From contig NZ_AP024900.1 of the NCBI RefSeq assembly GCF_024347075.1, positions 1,116,001-1,180,000 of the forward strand: a DNA stretch of 64,000 nucleotides, in the 5' to 3' direction. Below the pieces are notes generated by a model. It was not told the DNA's origin. It ran no database searches and worked only from the letters and a program-made list of their open reading frames with translations. Shown here one piece after another: positions 35,528 through 44,124 of the stretch. The DNA is from Vibrio rarus. GTDB taxonomy: Bacteria; Pseudomonadota; Gammaproteobacteria; Enterobacterales; Vibrionaceae. The position numbers and the translations under genes were made by a program. Position 1 is the first letter of the stretch. Each line of letters begins with the position of its first letter.

Positions 35528-36277
35528 ATGGAGAATATAGTGGGTGTTTATATGATAACTGATGTGTATTTTTATATGGTGGCCATTCCTGCAGTATTAA
35601 TTTATGGTATTGCCAAGGGAGGCTTTGGTGGCGCTTTAGGGGTAATTTCAGTGCCAATTATGTGTTTTGTTGTATCACCTCAAACAGCCGCTTCTATATT
35701 ACTTCCTATTTTGTGTGTTATGGATTTATTCGCCGTGAGTGAGCATAGACGAAATGTTTTGATGAGCGAAATTAAATTTATGTTGCCACCTGCCGTGCTA
35801 GGTATTGTTCTCGCATCGTTATTTATGGGGATGCTTGATGAATCCTTTATTGCGATTTTCATTGGTCTGTTATCATTGGCTTTTTCAATAAATTACTTTT
35901 TAACTCATAAGGTTAAGTGTCTTTCAAATACGATGGCGAGAGTCATGTGCGTTTTATCAGGGGTCGCGAGCACAGCTATACATTCTGGTGGTGCACCAAT
36001 CAGTATCTACATCTATCCAAAAGGTTTTCCGAAAAGACAACTAATGGGGACATTGGCGCTGTTTTTCTGCTTAATGAACTTAATTAAGTTGGTTCCTTAC
36101 TCTTTATTAGGGGGCTTTAATACGCAAAATCTGCTGACCTCTTTAGTTCTTATGCCTTTAGCGCCTATTGGTGTGAAGATGGGGGTGTACCTATTAGATA
36201 AGATTGATCAAAAAGTCATGTATAACTTATGTTATGGCATACTATTTTTATCTGGAATTAAGCTAATTTTAACCTAA
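35528..36277 (+). CDS. TauE/SafE-family membrane permease
   Basis: A 249-aa membrane protein with about eight helices in two repeats of the TauE/SafE (DUF81) type: IYGIAKGGFGGALGVISVPIMCFVVSPQTAASILLPILCVMD in the first and SGVASTAIHSGGAPISIYIYPKG in the second. The family exports sulfite, sulfoacetate or other organic anions. ATG 35528 is preferred (AGGTG upstream); the open frame begins at 35510. It may export a pathway end product such as acetate, or import an aromatic acid; neither can be shown here. Confidence 0.88.
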   Translation: MENIVGVYMITDVYFYMVAIPAVLIYGIAKGGFGGALGVISVPIMCFVVSPQTAASILLPILCVMDLFAVSEHRRNVLMSEIKFMLPPAVLGIVLASLFMGMLDESFIAIFIGLLSLAFSINYFLTHKVKCLSNTMARVMCVLSGVASTAIHSGGAPISIYIYPKGFPKRQLMGTLALFFCLMNLIKLVPYSLLGGFNTQNLLTSLVLMPLAPIGVKMGVYLLDKIDQKVMYNLCYGILFLSGIKLILT

Positions 36278-36590
36278 ATAAGCCTTGTTTCAGCATTAAC
36301 TCCCCCTTAGTTAGCCACCTCTATTTAATGTTTTCCTGACCTATTGCCGCTATCTCTATGTGCCATTTTTTATGACTGACGAGATGGCTGGTAGGATCGT
36401 TTAAGCCAAAGCCAAAAGACCTTATTTTCCTCATCAAACGGTCTGTTGCTATTAAGGCTGTGGGTTAAATGGTCACTGCTTTGCGTTCGTGGTGGTCCTT
36501 ATTCTTGCGATCCTCGCCCTGTCTATGATGAAAGATGAACAGCAAGGGTAAGGGGAGCATTATAGCGCTGTTAGCGTCATACCTTTCTTG

Positions 36591-36626
36591 CGCTATTTCT
36601 GATCACTTACTTAGTGTGATTAGTAT
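36591..36626. repeat. Solo end of the ATACCAAT intergenic repeat
   Basis: CGCTATTTCTGATCACTTAC followed by TTAGTGTGATTAGTAT equals the right end of the full element at 11214-11375 with one base difference. The left part is not recognisable. Confidence 0.7.
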
Positions 36627-36758
36627 AATAATGAAAAAATTCCAGTATGAGCTTAAGTAGAGCGTCTTATTTTTACAAAGAGAGGGTAATAAAGGCGTGA
36701 GAGGCAAGGCCATCATTGGGATGGGAAAGTCAGGGTAGATAATAGACGGTGCAATAAA

Positions 36759-36790
36759 AAAGACCACAGTAGTCGCATACTGTGGTCTTT
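36759..36790 (-). terminator. Terminator of the athL-athS operon
   Basis: AAAGACCACAGTA and TACTGTGGTCTTT form a perfect 13-bp stem with a 6-nt loop; on the reverse strand a T-run follows (plus-strand AAAAAA). It is 13 bp from the athS stop. Confidence 0.92.
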
Positions 36791-36802
36791 AGAAGAGGGA
36801 GG

Positions 36803-37645
36803 TTAGGCGTTGACCAGTAACGCCCCTAAGTTGATGCTCTGCGTTAATTCAAGGGTATGCTTGTAAGCATGCTCATTGAATGTAATTTCTAGCTGGTAAC
36901 TGCCGGAGTTGGCGGCCAGTTCATCAAACTTAAAATCACCAAAGAAGTCAGTCGTTTGCTCTGCCACTTTAGTACCATCACAATATAACGTCACCGTGGC
37001 CCCTTCTGCACAATCCACAATGCCATTGGTATTGACGACCACTGATCCTGCAATATGTTCGCTATTAAAGCGGTAAAGGTTCTTATACCAAATACGTGGT
37101 TTAGTATTATGTTCAGGCTCTAACACTTCTAAGTTTTCTTGTTTCGCTTTATCTGCCATTTTGTCATCATCAATTTTGATTGAAGTTAATGCACCTGTAG
37201 CGCAAGATTGTACGCAACGTGGTTCTTTCCAGCCACTATCAAGTAGGTGGGCATCAAAGAACCATTTTTGCGGCAGTTCTAACTCTTCATTCCACCAAAT
37301 ATGTCCATAAGGACATGATTTAACAAGTCGTTTCGCTCCTTTTGCTTTAATTGGGTCGATAATAACGATACCGTCTTCACGTTGGTAAATTTCTCCATTT
37401 TGCGCCATCTTCACACAAGTGGGATCTTGGCATTGATTACACATAGTCGGCATGTAGGCCACATCAATAAGAGAGCCACTACCGCGTTCACGGCGCTTAA
37501 TATCAATCCAGCGATGACCGTGACGAGGTTGCTCTGCTGTATAACCTGGGAAGTCGTTACCACAGTATTCATCTTTATCGGCTAGAAAACAGTTATTGCA
37601 ATTTTCACAACGCTCTACATCGACAATTAGATTCCATTTAGACAT
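36803..37645 (-). CDS. athS: Pyrogallol-phloroglucinol transhydroxylase small (Fe-S) subunit, AthS-like
   Basis: A 280-aa iron-sulfur subunit. An N-terminal ferredoxin region (residues 1-~190) carries CENCNNC (13, 16, 19), CNQCQDPTC (69, 72, 77), SCPYG (111) and RCVQSC (144, 148). A C-terminal transthyretin-like beta domain (~195-280, with TTDFFGDFKFDEL and QSINLGALL) is the special feature of Pelobacter AthS. HRWIDIKRRERG, YQREDGIVIIDP and KPRIWYKNLYRF also match AthS as I know it. Positions expected to bind one further cluster read Asp23, Trp128 and Asp131. ATG 37645 has GGGAGG upstream; the large subunit ends 1 base before. Confidence 0.88.
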   Translation of the reverse strand: MSKWNLIVDVERCENCNNCFLADKDEYCGNDFPGYTAEQPRHGHRWIDIKRRERGSGSLIDVAYMPTMCNQCQDPTCVKMAQNGEIYQREDGIVIIDPIKAKGAKRLVKSCPYGHIWWNEELELPQKWFFDAHLLDSGWKEPRCVQSCATGALTSIKIDDDKMADKAKQENLEVLEPEHNTKPRIWYKNLYRFNSEHIAGSVVVNTNGIVDCAEGATVTLYCDGTKVAEQTTDFFGDFKFDELAANSGSYQLEITFNEHAYKHTLELTQSINLGALLVNA

Positions 37646-37646
37646 A

Positions 37647-40616
37647 TTATTCGCCCTCCCAAACACGGATATTTACAAGGCATGAGTTACATGCCGTAGA
37701 GTGAGATTTTTTAATGATTGGTCGACTTGGTGTCAGCACATTGACTGAGCCACCTCTATCGGGTGATTTTCCTGGTTCACCAATCGGCTCGTACAAGGCC
37801 GATGACTCATAAGAGTGGACGGTACCTTTAGGTACTCGCTGAGTTAAATGGGCGGCGCAAAGAACCGAACCACGGTCATTAAAGACTTCGACTATTTGAT
37901 TGTGACTAATACCACGAGACTGAGCATCTTGCTCATTGATGCGGATGATCCAGTAGTAATACCCATCAATTTCTACACGGTGATCGAGGATGTCGTTAAT
38001 ATGTGAATCTTTACCATCCATCATGGTATGGAAGCTATAACGGCTGTGTGGAGAGATCATTTGTAGTGGGTATTTTTCATACAGCTCACCAGAATGAGGA
38101 CCTTCCCAAGAAGGGATATACTTAGTCATTATTGGACGCTCAGGATCATTGGCGTCAAAACGTTTCAGGCTATTACACACAAACTCAATTTTACCACTTT
38201 GTGTTTGCAGCCCTTTTTTGAAGTCCTCTTTATAGCCAGAAGGCAATGGGTTCATCTCAGGCACATCTTTTTTACGCCCTTCGTAATACCAATTCCATGA
38301 CACAGGATCGCGGTCTTCTTCTTTTGGTGGTGGAACGATGTAATAGCCTTTTTTGAGGAAGTTTTTCCACGACACTTTTTTCGGAAGATCCGTGCCATAG
38401 AACAGGCGCTTAGCCCACTCAAGCTCAGATGAGGCTTCAGAGTAGTACGCGCCGAGCCCGATTTTAGTGGCAATTATTTTGAATATTTCATAATCAGACT
38501 TAGATTCACCTAAAGGTTCAATACACTTGTGCTGAATGGTAATCACGCGGTGATTAGTTTGGGTGTAGCAATGGTGAATATAACCGCCACAGTTGGCAAA
38601 TTCACCAATATCCCAACGTTCAAAGTTAGTACAAGCGGGCAGAATAATATCGGCAAAATGTGCTTCACCTTCCATCCAAATTGATTGGTTTACAACGACA
38701 TCGAGATTTTCACTGCGATACATATGCGCATAACGGTTACTGTCACTCATAGTACCAAAGTGGGAACCACCATATTTGTAGTACATCTTGATAGGAGCAT
38801 AACCGGGAGCGGGGTACTTAAACTCAGAAAATTGCCCTTCAATGGACTTTGTATCGGTGAAATAGCCAGACGTTTTTCCGTCAATAATGGCCTCAGGGAT
38901 ACGTAGACGTGGCACCTTTTGCGCTACTGTATTCATGGTGAGCACTTGTGGCATACGTTGATACATGTTGACACCAAGCCCTGTTCCTTCATAGTCTCCC
39001 GATAAACCGCCTTCAGAATAACCGGGGAAGAAGAAGCGAGTATCTACCGGTGTGCCTTGTTGCAAGCAACCCATATTCACACCCGGTTTACCTATGCCTT
39101 GCATAGCCATTAAGCACACCATAGAACGAGCCCACTCAGCACCCGTTGCGCTTCGACAAGCTGAGCCAAACCCTTGGATACCACCTGCTGCAAGATAGGT
39201 GCGTTTGCTACCCCAACGCCGCGCAAGGGCGCGTACATCATGAGCCGGTACTCCCGTTTCGCTTTCTTGCCATTCTGGAGTTTTAGGGACGCCATCTTCA
39301 TTACCTAAAACGTACTCTTTCCATTGTGCAAACCCTTCGGTTTTGTCTTCGACAAAATCTTTGTCGTATAAGCCTTCTTCCATCCACACATAAGCGATGG
39401 CTAACGCCATGGCGTTACTGGTGCCAGGATTACTGCCTATCCATTTACCACCTAATAAAGCGGCGGTATGGTTAAAAAATGGGTCAACGTGAACAAATTC
39501 AATACCCAATTGTTTCGCCCAAAGACGGCGCTGAGTGCCTTCCATCGCGCCGTATACGCCACTGGTAGACTCAGGGTCACTAGACCAAAAAACGATCATT
39601 TCACAGTTTTTCAGGGCATCTTCTACCGTGGAATAGGTATCAGGAGCACCTAGACGAATTGAGTTCCCCCAATGGTGCATCGCCCCCCAGTAAAATCCTT
39701 CCCAGCTGTCAGGGTTATGCACAACATAAGAGGTGCCAATGGCATTAAAAAAGCGAGGTCTTGCCGATAGCCAGTAACCTAAATTGCCCCAAGTATGGTG
39801 TGAACCCGAGCCATTCATAATTGCCCCTGGACCATACTCGGTTTTCACTCGTGAAATTTCATTGGCTACGATATCCGTGGCTTCTTCCCAACTGATGCGT
39901 TCATAACCAGAAATACCACGATTTTGCGGGTTTCTTTCTCCATAAGGGTCGAAGTCCACACGCTTCATTGGGTAAAGAATGCGATCTTTGGAATAGATGG
40001 TGGACTTAATACCTTGGGTGTGAGGGCTAACGGTGACTTTTCTACCTGGGGTAAATTCTTGTCCACGAGCGCGAATCGTCCAAGGATCAGGATCTTCATC
40101 AGCCAGTTCAATAGGGGTGATGCGAATGATTTTGTCATCTTTCACATACACAAAAACAGGGCCACCATTAGTGTTATTCACATAACGCATGGTGCCGTCG
40201 GGCATTTTCGTGCCATATTTCACTTGGTTATCGACGATGCTGCCAAGAATTTTGGTTAAATGAACCACTAACTCTTCGTCACCTGTTGCATCCATCTTAA
40301 ACAGTTTCATGATATCGACGACTTCTTGGTAATCTCGCCAAGGGACCATGACTTTCATCGCGTCGTCAGTGGTATCAAAAACCATAACCACATCAGCGGA
40401 AAGATCCTTTTTGCCAACAGAACTCACTTTGCCGTTATGTAAAGTGAAAGTTCGGCCGATATCTTCGGTTCTGATACAGATAGAAGCGGAAAAATTCTTT
40501 TCTTCTAGTAGTGACTTAAATTTTCGGTCTTTTAGGGCGAGTAACTTAAGAGTCTGCGCTAGACCAAACAACATAATTTTAAATTGTTTATCGGTAGCGA
40601 TACTTGTTATTTTCAT
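37647..40616 (-). CDS. athL: Pyrogallol-phloroglucinol transhydroxylase large (molybdopterin) subunit, AthL-like, with N-terminal SCP2-like domain
   Basis: A 989-aa DMSO-reductase-family enzyme with no Tat signal, so cytoplasmic. Known AthL catalytic residues His144, Asp174, Ser175 (Mo ligand), Trp176 and Tyr404 correspond to His273, Asp303, Ser304, Trp305 and Tyr533 here, all with an offset of exactly 129. No N-terminal Fe-S motif is seen, as in AthL. Pyrogallol is converted to phloroglucinol by hydroxyl transfer via 1,2,3,5-tetrahydroxybenzene. Residues 1-~128 are extra and look like an SCP2/sterol-carrier fold (DLSADVVMVFDTTDDAMKVM). Start ATG 40616, with GGAG ~10 nt before it and a sigma-54 promoter upstream. 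Confidence 0.9.
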   Translation of the reverse strand: MKITSIATDKQFKIMLFGLAQTLKLLALKDRKFKSLLEEKNFSASICIRTEDIGRTFTLHNGKVSSVGKKDLSADVVMVFDTTDDAMKVMVPWRDYQEVVDIMKLFKMDATGDEELVVHLTKILGSIVDNQVKYGTKMPDGTMRYVNNTNGGPVFVYVKDDKIIRITPIELADEDPDPWTIRARGQEFTPGRKVTVSPHTQGIKSTIYSKDRILYPMKRVDFDPYGERNPQNRGISGYERISWEEATDIVANEISRVKTEYGPGAIMNGSGSHHTWGNLGYWLSARPRFFNAIGTSYVVHNPDSWEGFYWGAMHHWGNSIRLGAPDTYSTVEDALKNCEMIVFWSSDPESTSGVYGAMEGTQRRLWAKQLGIEFVHVDPFFNHTAALLGGKWIGSNPGTSNAMALAIAYVWMEEGLYDKDFVEDKTEGFAQWKEYVLGNEDGVPKTPEWQESETGVPAHDVRALARRWGSKRTYLAAGGIQGFGSACRSATGAEWARSMVCLMAMQGIGKPGVNMGCLQQGTPVDTRFFFPGYSEGGLSGDYEGTGLGVNMYQRMPQVLTMNTVAQKVPRLRIPEAIIDGKTSGYFTDTKSIEGQFSEFKYPAPGYAPIKMYYKYGGSHFGTMSDSNRYAHMYRSENLDVVVNQSIWMEGEAHFADIILPACTNFERWDIGEFANCGGYIHHCYTQTNHRVITIQHKCIEPLGESKSDYEIFKIIATKIGLGAYYSEASSELEWAKRLFYGTDLPKKVSWKNFLKKGYYIVPPPKEEDRDPVSWNWYYEGRKKDVPEMNPLPSGYKEDFKKGLQTQSGKIEFVCNSLKRFDANDPERPIMTKYIPSWEGPHSGELYEKYPLQMISPHSRYSFHTMMDGKDSHINDILDHRVEIDGYYYWIIRINEQDAQSRGISHNQIVEVFNDRGSVLCAAHLTQRVPKGTVHSYESSALYEPIGEPGKSPDRGGSVNVLTPSRPIIKKSHSTACNSCLVNIRVWEGE

Positions 40617-40653
40617 TATTGGCGTACTCCACGTATATATTACTTATATATGA

Positions 40654-40669
40654 GCAACTTCCATGCCAA
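40654..40669 (-). promoter_or_regulatory. Sigma-54 (-24/-12) promoter of athLS
   Basis: On the reverse strand the sequence is TTGGCATGGAAGTTGC, i.e. TGGCAT-N5-TTGC, matching the TGGCAC-N5-TTGC consensus except for the last base of the -24 element. Transcription should start near 40642, about 26 nt before the athL ATG. Confidence 0.85.
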
Positions 40670-40720
40670 CATTTAAGCATAATATATGCGATATGAGTCG
40701 CTGTGATAAATAACACAAAC

Positions 40721-40734
40721 TTGATTAAAATCAA
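40721..40734. promoter_or_regulatory. FNR box (anaerobic regulator)
   Basis: TTGATTAAAATCAA is a perfect match to TTGAT-N4-ATCAA. It lies about 86 bp upstream of the predicted athL start site and about 287 bp before the activator gene, so it may drive the activator, assist athL, or both. Points to expression without oxygen. Confidence 0.8.
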
Positions 40735-40764
40735 TTCAGATATAGGCACTCAATATCACACTGT

Positions 40765-40804
40765 GATATATCCAACTTGGTGGATATTTAGTGCTGATAT
40801 ATCC
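40765..40804. promoter_or_regulatory. Putative upstream activator sites (paired GATATATCC)
   Basis: GATATATCC occurs at 40765-40773 and again at 40796-40804, exactly 31 bp (about three helical turns) apart, with an inverted GGATAT between them (40782-40787). They lie ~125-160 bp upstream of the sigma-54 start, the usual position for enhancer-binding protein sites. Confidence 0.6.
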
Positions 40805-41013
40805 TATACCACAGTTATACTTTAGGGATTAAGGCGGAGAAATAAGCGTATTCAAACGTTTCAATCTTAGGTTTGTATTTGCAACTTTCATTGTCTGAAA
40901 TATTGAGACTTACATCATATTTAAGTAGAGATATTGCCTGATTAAATAAAGAACACCCGTTTGGTGCTTATATTCGGGAATAATTACAATAAACATAAGA
41001 AAAACCGAACCCT

Positions 41014-42585
41014 ATGGATAAAAATTATTTTTACAGACATGCAATAGAAGCCCTCACAGGCTCCCTTAATATAGAAGAAGGGTTAGCACAATGCGCTTCT
41101 TTTTTAAAAACTGTCATGCCATGCGATGTGATCTCTGTTCATTTATGGGATGAATCTCTATGCTCGTTGAGAATTTACGCCACTGCCGATGCCAATAGCG
41201 GGCAATTTTGCAATATATTAATCCCTATACCAGAAGATGAGCGCTACATTACCCGTTGGGAACACGCGCAAAGTACCAAGATAATCAATGACGCTGAAAG
41301 CGACCCTGTTAGTGCATTAGTAGAGCAGCATTTACAACCTATATATGGTGCACAGACATACTCACATATGATCACTCGAGTAACAGTGAGTGAGCAGCGC
41401 ATCTGTGATATTGCTTTATTGTCCCGAGGTCGTGGTCGCTTTATCGCAAAGAATGCACAATGGTTTGCTGCGTTAAATTCGCCATTTGGTATTGCGGTGT
41501 CCAATAGCATCAAACATAAAACCCTACTTTTGATGCACGATAAACTGCTTAACGAAAACCGTCAGCTTAAGCATCAAGTCATAGATAACCACGCTATTAA
41601 GGTGATTGGTGAGCACGGCGGACTGAAGTTCGTGATGTCTCGCGTTGAAGAGGTGTCTGAAACCTCCGCCCCAGTATTAATTTTAGGAGAAACAGGGGTA
41701 GGTAAAGATGTGATAGCCAGCCTAATTCAACAGCGCTCGCAACGTAGTGATCAGCCTTTTATTAAAGTGAATTGCGGTGCCATCCCTGAGGAGTTGCTAG
41801 ATAGCGAACTGTTCGGCCATGAAAAAGGGTCGTTTACTGGGGCGATAAAGCAAAGTGCTGGACGTTTTGAGCGAGCTCATAATGGCACCATCTTTTTAGA
41901 TGAAGTAGGGGAATTATCAAAAGGGGCACAAGTTCGGTTATTAAGAGTGTTACAAAATGGCGAATTGGAACGAGTAGGGGGGAGTGAAACTATCCAGGTT
42001 AACGTGAGGGTGATTGCGGCCACCAATGAATCGTTAGAAGAAATGGTGGAAGATGGCCGTTTTAGACGGGACTTGTATTATCGATTGTGTGTATTCCCCA
42101 TCCTTATTCCACCATTACGTGACCGCCTTGATGACATTCCTCTGTTTGTGGATTTTTTTGTGTATCAAAACTGCCGTAAATTAAATTTGCCACCCATGAC
42201 ATTAGCGGTGGGTGAGATAGAGCGCTTACAACAACATCGCTGGGCAGGAAATATTCGTGAACTCTCTAATGTGGTAGAGCGGTCGGTGATCCGTTGTCGA
42301 GGTAGTGAGCTTCGATTCCACTTACCGGAGAAGACGCGAAAAGAGCAACAAGCATTGACCCCTATTTCGAGGCAGGTGTTACCAGTGGAGACCACTTTAG
42401 CGACTTTAGAGGAAGTGAACCGCCAGCATATTATCAAAGTACTGGAGCTGTGCAATGGCAGGATACAAGGCGCTAATGGTGCAGCAGAGGCGCTTGATAT
42501 TAATCCGCATACACTAAGAAGCCGAATGAAAAAGCTAGGGATTGTGATTTCAAGTAGTACCAATATTACGGTGAACTCAGGGTAA
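41014..42585 (+). CDS. Sigma-54-dependent enhancer-binding regulator (NorR-like architecture)
   Basis: A 523-aa activator in three domains: an N-terminal GAF-like sensor (residues ~5-175, with HLWDESLCSLRIYATAD), a central AAA+ domain (Walker A GETGVGKD at 225, the sigma-54 contact loop GSFTGA at 272, where most members have GAFTGA, and GTIFLDEVGELS), and a C-terminal Fis-type helix-turn-helix (~residues 470-515). It is divergent from athLS, whose promoter is sigma-54 type, so it is very likely their activator, with the GAF domain perhaps sensing a phenolic compound. Confidence 0.9.
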   Translation: MDKNYFYRHAIEALTGSLNIEEGLAQCASFLKTVMPCDVISVHLWDESLCSLRIYATADANSGQFCNILIPIPEDERYITRWEHAQSTKIINDAESDPVSALVEQHLQPIYGAQTYSHMITRVTVSEQRICDIALLSRGRGRFIAKNAQWFAALNSPFGIAVSNSIKHKTLLLMHDKLLNENRQLKHQVIDNHAIKVIGEHGGLKFVMSRVEEVSETSAPVLILGETGVGKDVIASLIQQRSQRSDQPFIKVNCGAIPEELLDSELFGHEKGSFTGAIKQSAGRFERAHNGTIFLDEVGELSKGAQVRLLRVLQNGELERVGGSETIQVNVRVIAATNESLEEMVEDGRFRRDLYYRLCVFPILIPPLRDRLDDIPLFVDFFVYQNCRKLNLPPMTLAVGEIERLQQHRWAGNIRELSNVVERSVIRCRGSELRFHLPEKTRKEQQALTPISRQVLPVETTLATLEEVNRQHIIKVLELCNGRIQGANGAAEALDINPHTLRSRMKKLGIVISSSTNITVNSG

Positions 42586-42673
42586 CTCAGCACAAAAAAG
42601 CAGGAGTATCATAATTGCCTCTTGCAACAAGAGAGGGTCCCTATATGGTATTAAATCTTCCCTTTGCATAATA

Positions 42674-42706
42674 GAGGGCCAGAGTTCAAGGTAGAACTGT
42701 GGCCCT
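42674..42706. terminator. Hairpin between convergent regulator and gltS
   Basis: AGGGCCAGAGTTC and GAACTGTGGCCCT can pair (about 12 of 13 positions) around a 6-nt loop. It sits between the convergent genes. The T-run is short on both sides, so termination efficiency is uncertain. Confidence 0.6.
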
Positions 42707-42714
42707 TTCCGTGT

Positions 42715-43920
42715 TTATAGAGAGATAAAAAAGTTGATAGCAATGGCGTTTAAAATATCCACAAAAAAGCCGCACACTAGTGGCACAACGATAAAGGCTT
42801 GGTGAGCAGCACCATGCTGTTTGGTGACCGCTGACATATTGGCAATTGCGGTAGCTGTTGAGCCTAAAGTGATGCCACCAAAGCCGGAACATATTACGGC
42901 AGACTCATAATTTTTACCCATTAATCGATACACAATAAATACCGCAAACAGCACAGAAACGACAATTTGTAAGCTCATCACAACCGATAAGTAGCCCATT
43001 AAGCCACTTAGCTCCCAGATTTTTAAATCCATAAGCGCCATCACAATAAACAAGCCAAGGCATATATCCGAAATGATAGATAAACCGCGATCGCTTCCTT
43101 CTACTTTTTGTTTAGGAACAATGGTATAGAGTCGGTTACCTAATAGGATACCCGCCATCAAGCAAGAGACGAAAAGCGGTAACTCAATGCCAACATGCTC
43201 TAAGCCTAAGTTAATGCCGTATCCTAACATCAATGCCCAGTTTAAACGTAACCATGCAAATAACAGGCTATAACTGTCGACCATTTCCGAGGGTTGAGAG
43301 TAGCTCTGTCCAATATCTAATGTTTGTTCGTTGTTACCAGAAAGGGAATGTTTTTTCATTAAATGTTGGGCGATAGGGCCACCCACCACACAGGCGAAGA
43401 TCAAGCCTATGGTGTTGCTAGCAATACCTAACTCCATAGCATTGTTTATACCAAGGGTATCAACAAACGTAGGCGCCCAAGCTAATGTGGTGCCAATGCC
43501 ACCAATCAACGACACTGAACCTGACATTAATCCTGCTTTGGGATCCATACCAAAGGCGGCCGCCACCGACATACCAATGCTGTTTTGCAGCATGATATAA
43601 AAAGCGGCAAGACACACCAAAATGAGCAAAGGCTTACCGCCATTTAACAGTGATTTTATATCGGCGTTTAATCCCATAGCGGCAAAGAAATACAGCAATA
43701 AAATGTCTCTGACTTTGACATCAAAGGTGATTTTTATGTCAAAAACAAAATAGAGAGTCGCAACGGTCATAGCGCACAGAAAACCACCGATAACGGGCTC
43801 AGGAATACTGTACTGTCTTAATACGTTCACCCTTGCTAAAGCGCCCTTACCGGCAAAAAGAAGCAGTATGGCTAATGTAAACGAGAAAAAAGCACCCGCT
43901 GTTATATCGTTCATTGTCAT
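42715..43920 (-). CDS. gltS: Sodium/glutamate symporter (ESS family)
   Basis: A 401-aa membrane carrier with ten or more helices. Two inverted halves show the glycine-rich loops of GltS: SGSVSLIGGIGTTLAWAPTFVD in the first and SGFGGITLGSTATAIANMSAV in the second. RQYSIPEPVIGGFL near the N-terminus is characteristic. It takes up glutamate with sodium. It is on the opposite strand to the activator and not evidently part of the phloroglucinol system. Confidence 0.92.
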   Translation of the reverse strand: MTMNDITAGAFFSFTLAILLLFAGKGALARVNVLRQYSIPEPVIGGFLCAMTVATLYFVFDIKITFDVKVRDILLLYFFAAMGLNADIKSLLNGGKPLLILVCLAAFYIMLQNSIGMSVAAAFGMDPKAGLMSGSVSLIGGIGTTLAWAPTFVDTLGINNAMELGIASNTIGLIFACVVGGPIAQHLMKKHSLSGNNEQTLDIGQSYSQPSEMVDSYSLLFAWLRLNWALMLGYGINLGLEHVGIELPLFVSCLMAGILLGNRLYTIVPKQKVEGSDRGLSIISDICLGLFIVMALMDLKIWELSGLMGYLSVVMSLQIVVSVLFAVFIVYRLMGKNYESAVICSGFGGITLGSTATAIANMSAVTKQHGAAHQAFIVVPLVCGFFVDILNAIAINFFISL

Positions 43921-44124
43921 AACCTTTTGAAAATAGGTAAAAATCCAATGGTTATCTTATATGCAATGGTATCAATATGGCAATTGATAAGCCGTGACAA
44001 TATGCAAATGAAGTGGGTGATATGTAACGAATGTGTCAGGTGCGTCTATGGCAGGTGTCATTTTGGCTCATCACGGTCCCATTAAAAGAGACATATGTAT
44101 GAGCCAAAGTATGTGGCGACAATA

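Larger units (their letters stand above)
36278..36802. other. Intergenic region between convergent genes, with a repeat end and a terminator
   Basis: 525 bp that contain the solo repeat end at 36591-36626 and the terminator at 36759-36790. No coding frame with recognisable features is present. Confidence 0.55.
40617..41013. other. Divergent control region between athL and the sigma-54 activator
   Basis: 397 bp with dense regulatory signals: the sigma-54 promoter (40654-40669), a CRP-like site TGTGATAAATAACACA (40702-40717), a perfect FNR box (40721-40734), a palindrome ATATCAC-ACT-GTGATAT (40753-40769) and paired GATATATCC sites. No gene inside. Confidence 0.75.

Noticed and set aside
36803..40616. 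Alternative reading of athLS as a DMSO, polysulfide or arsenate respiratory reductase
   Set aside because: No Tat signal, no membrane anchor subunit, a transthyretin-like domain on the small subunit, and the AthL catalytic residues conserved at a constant offset all favour transhydroxylase.
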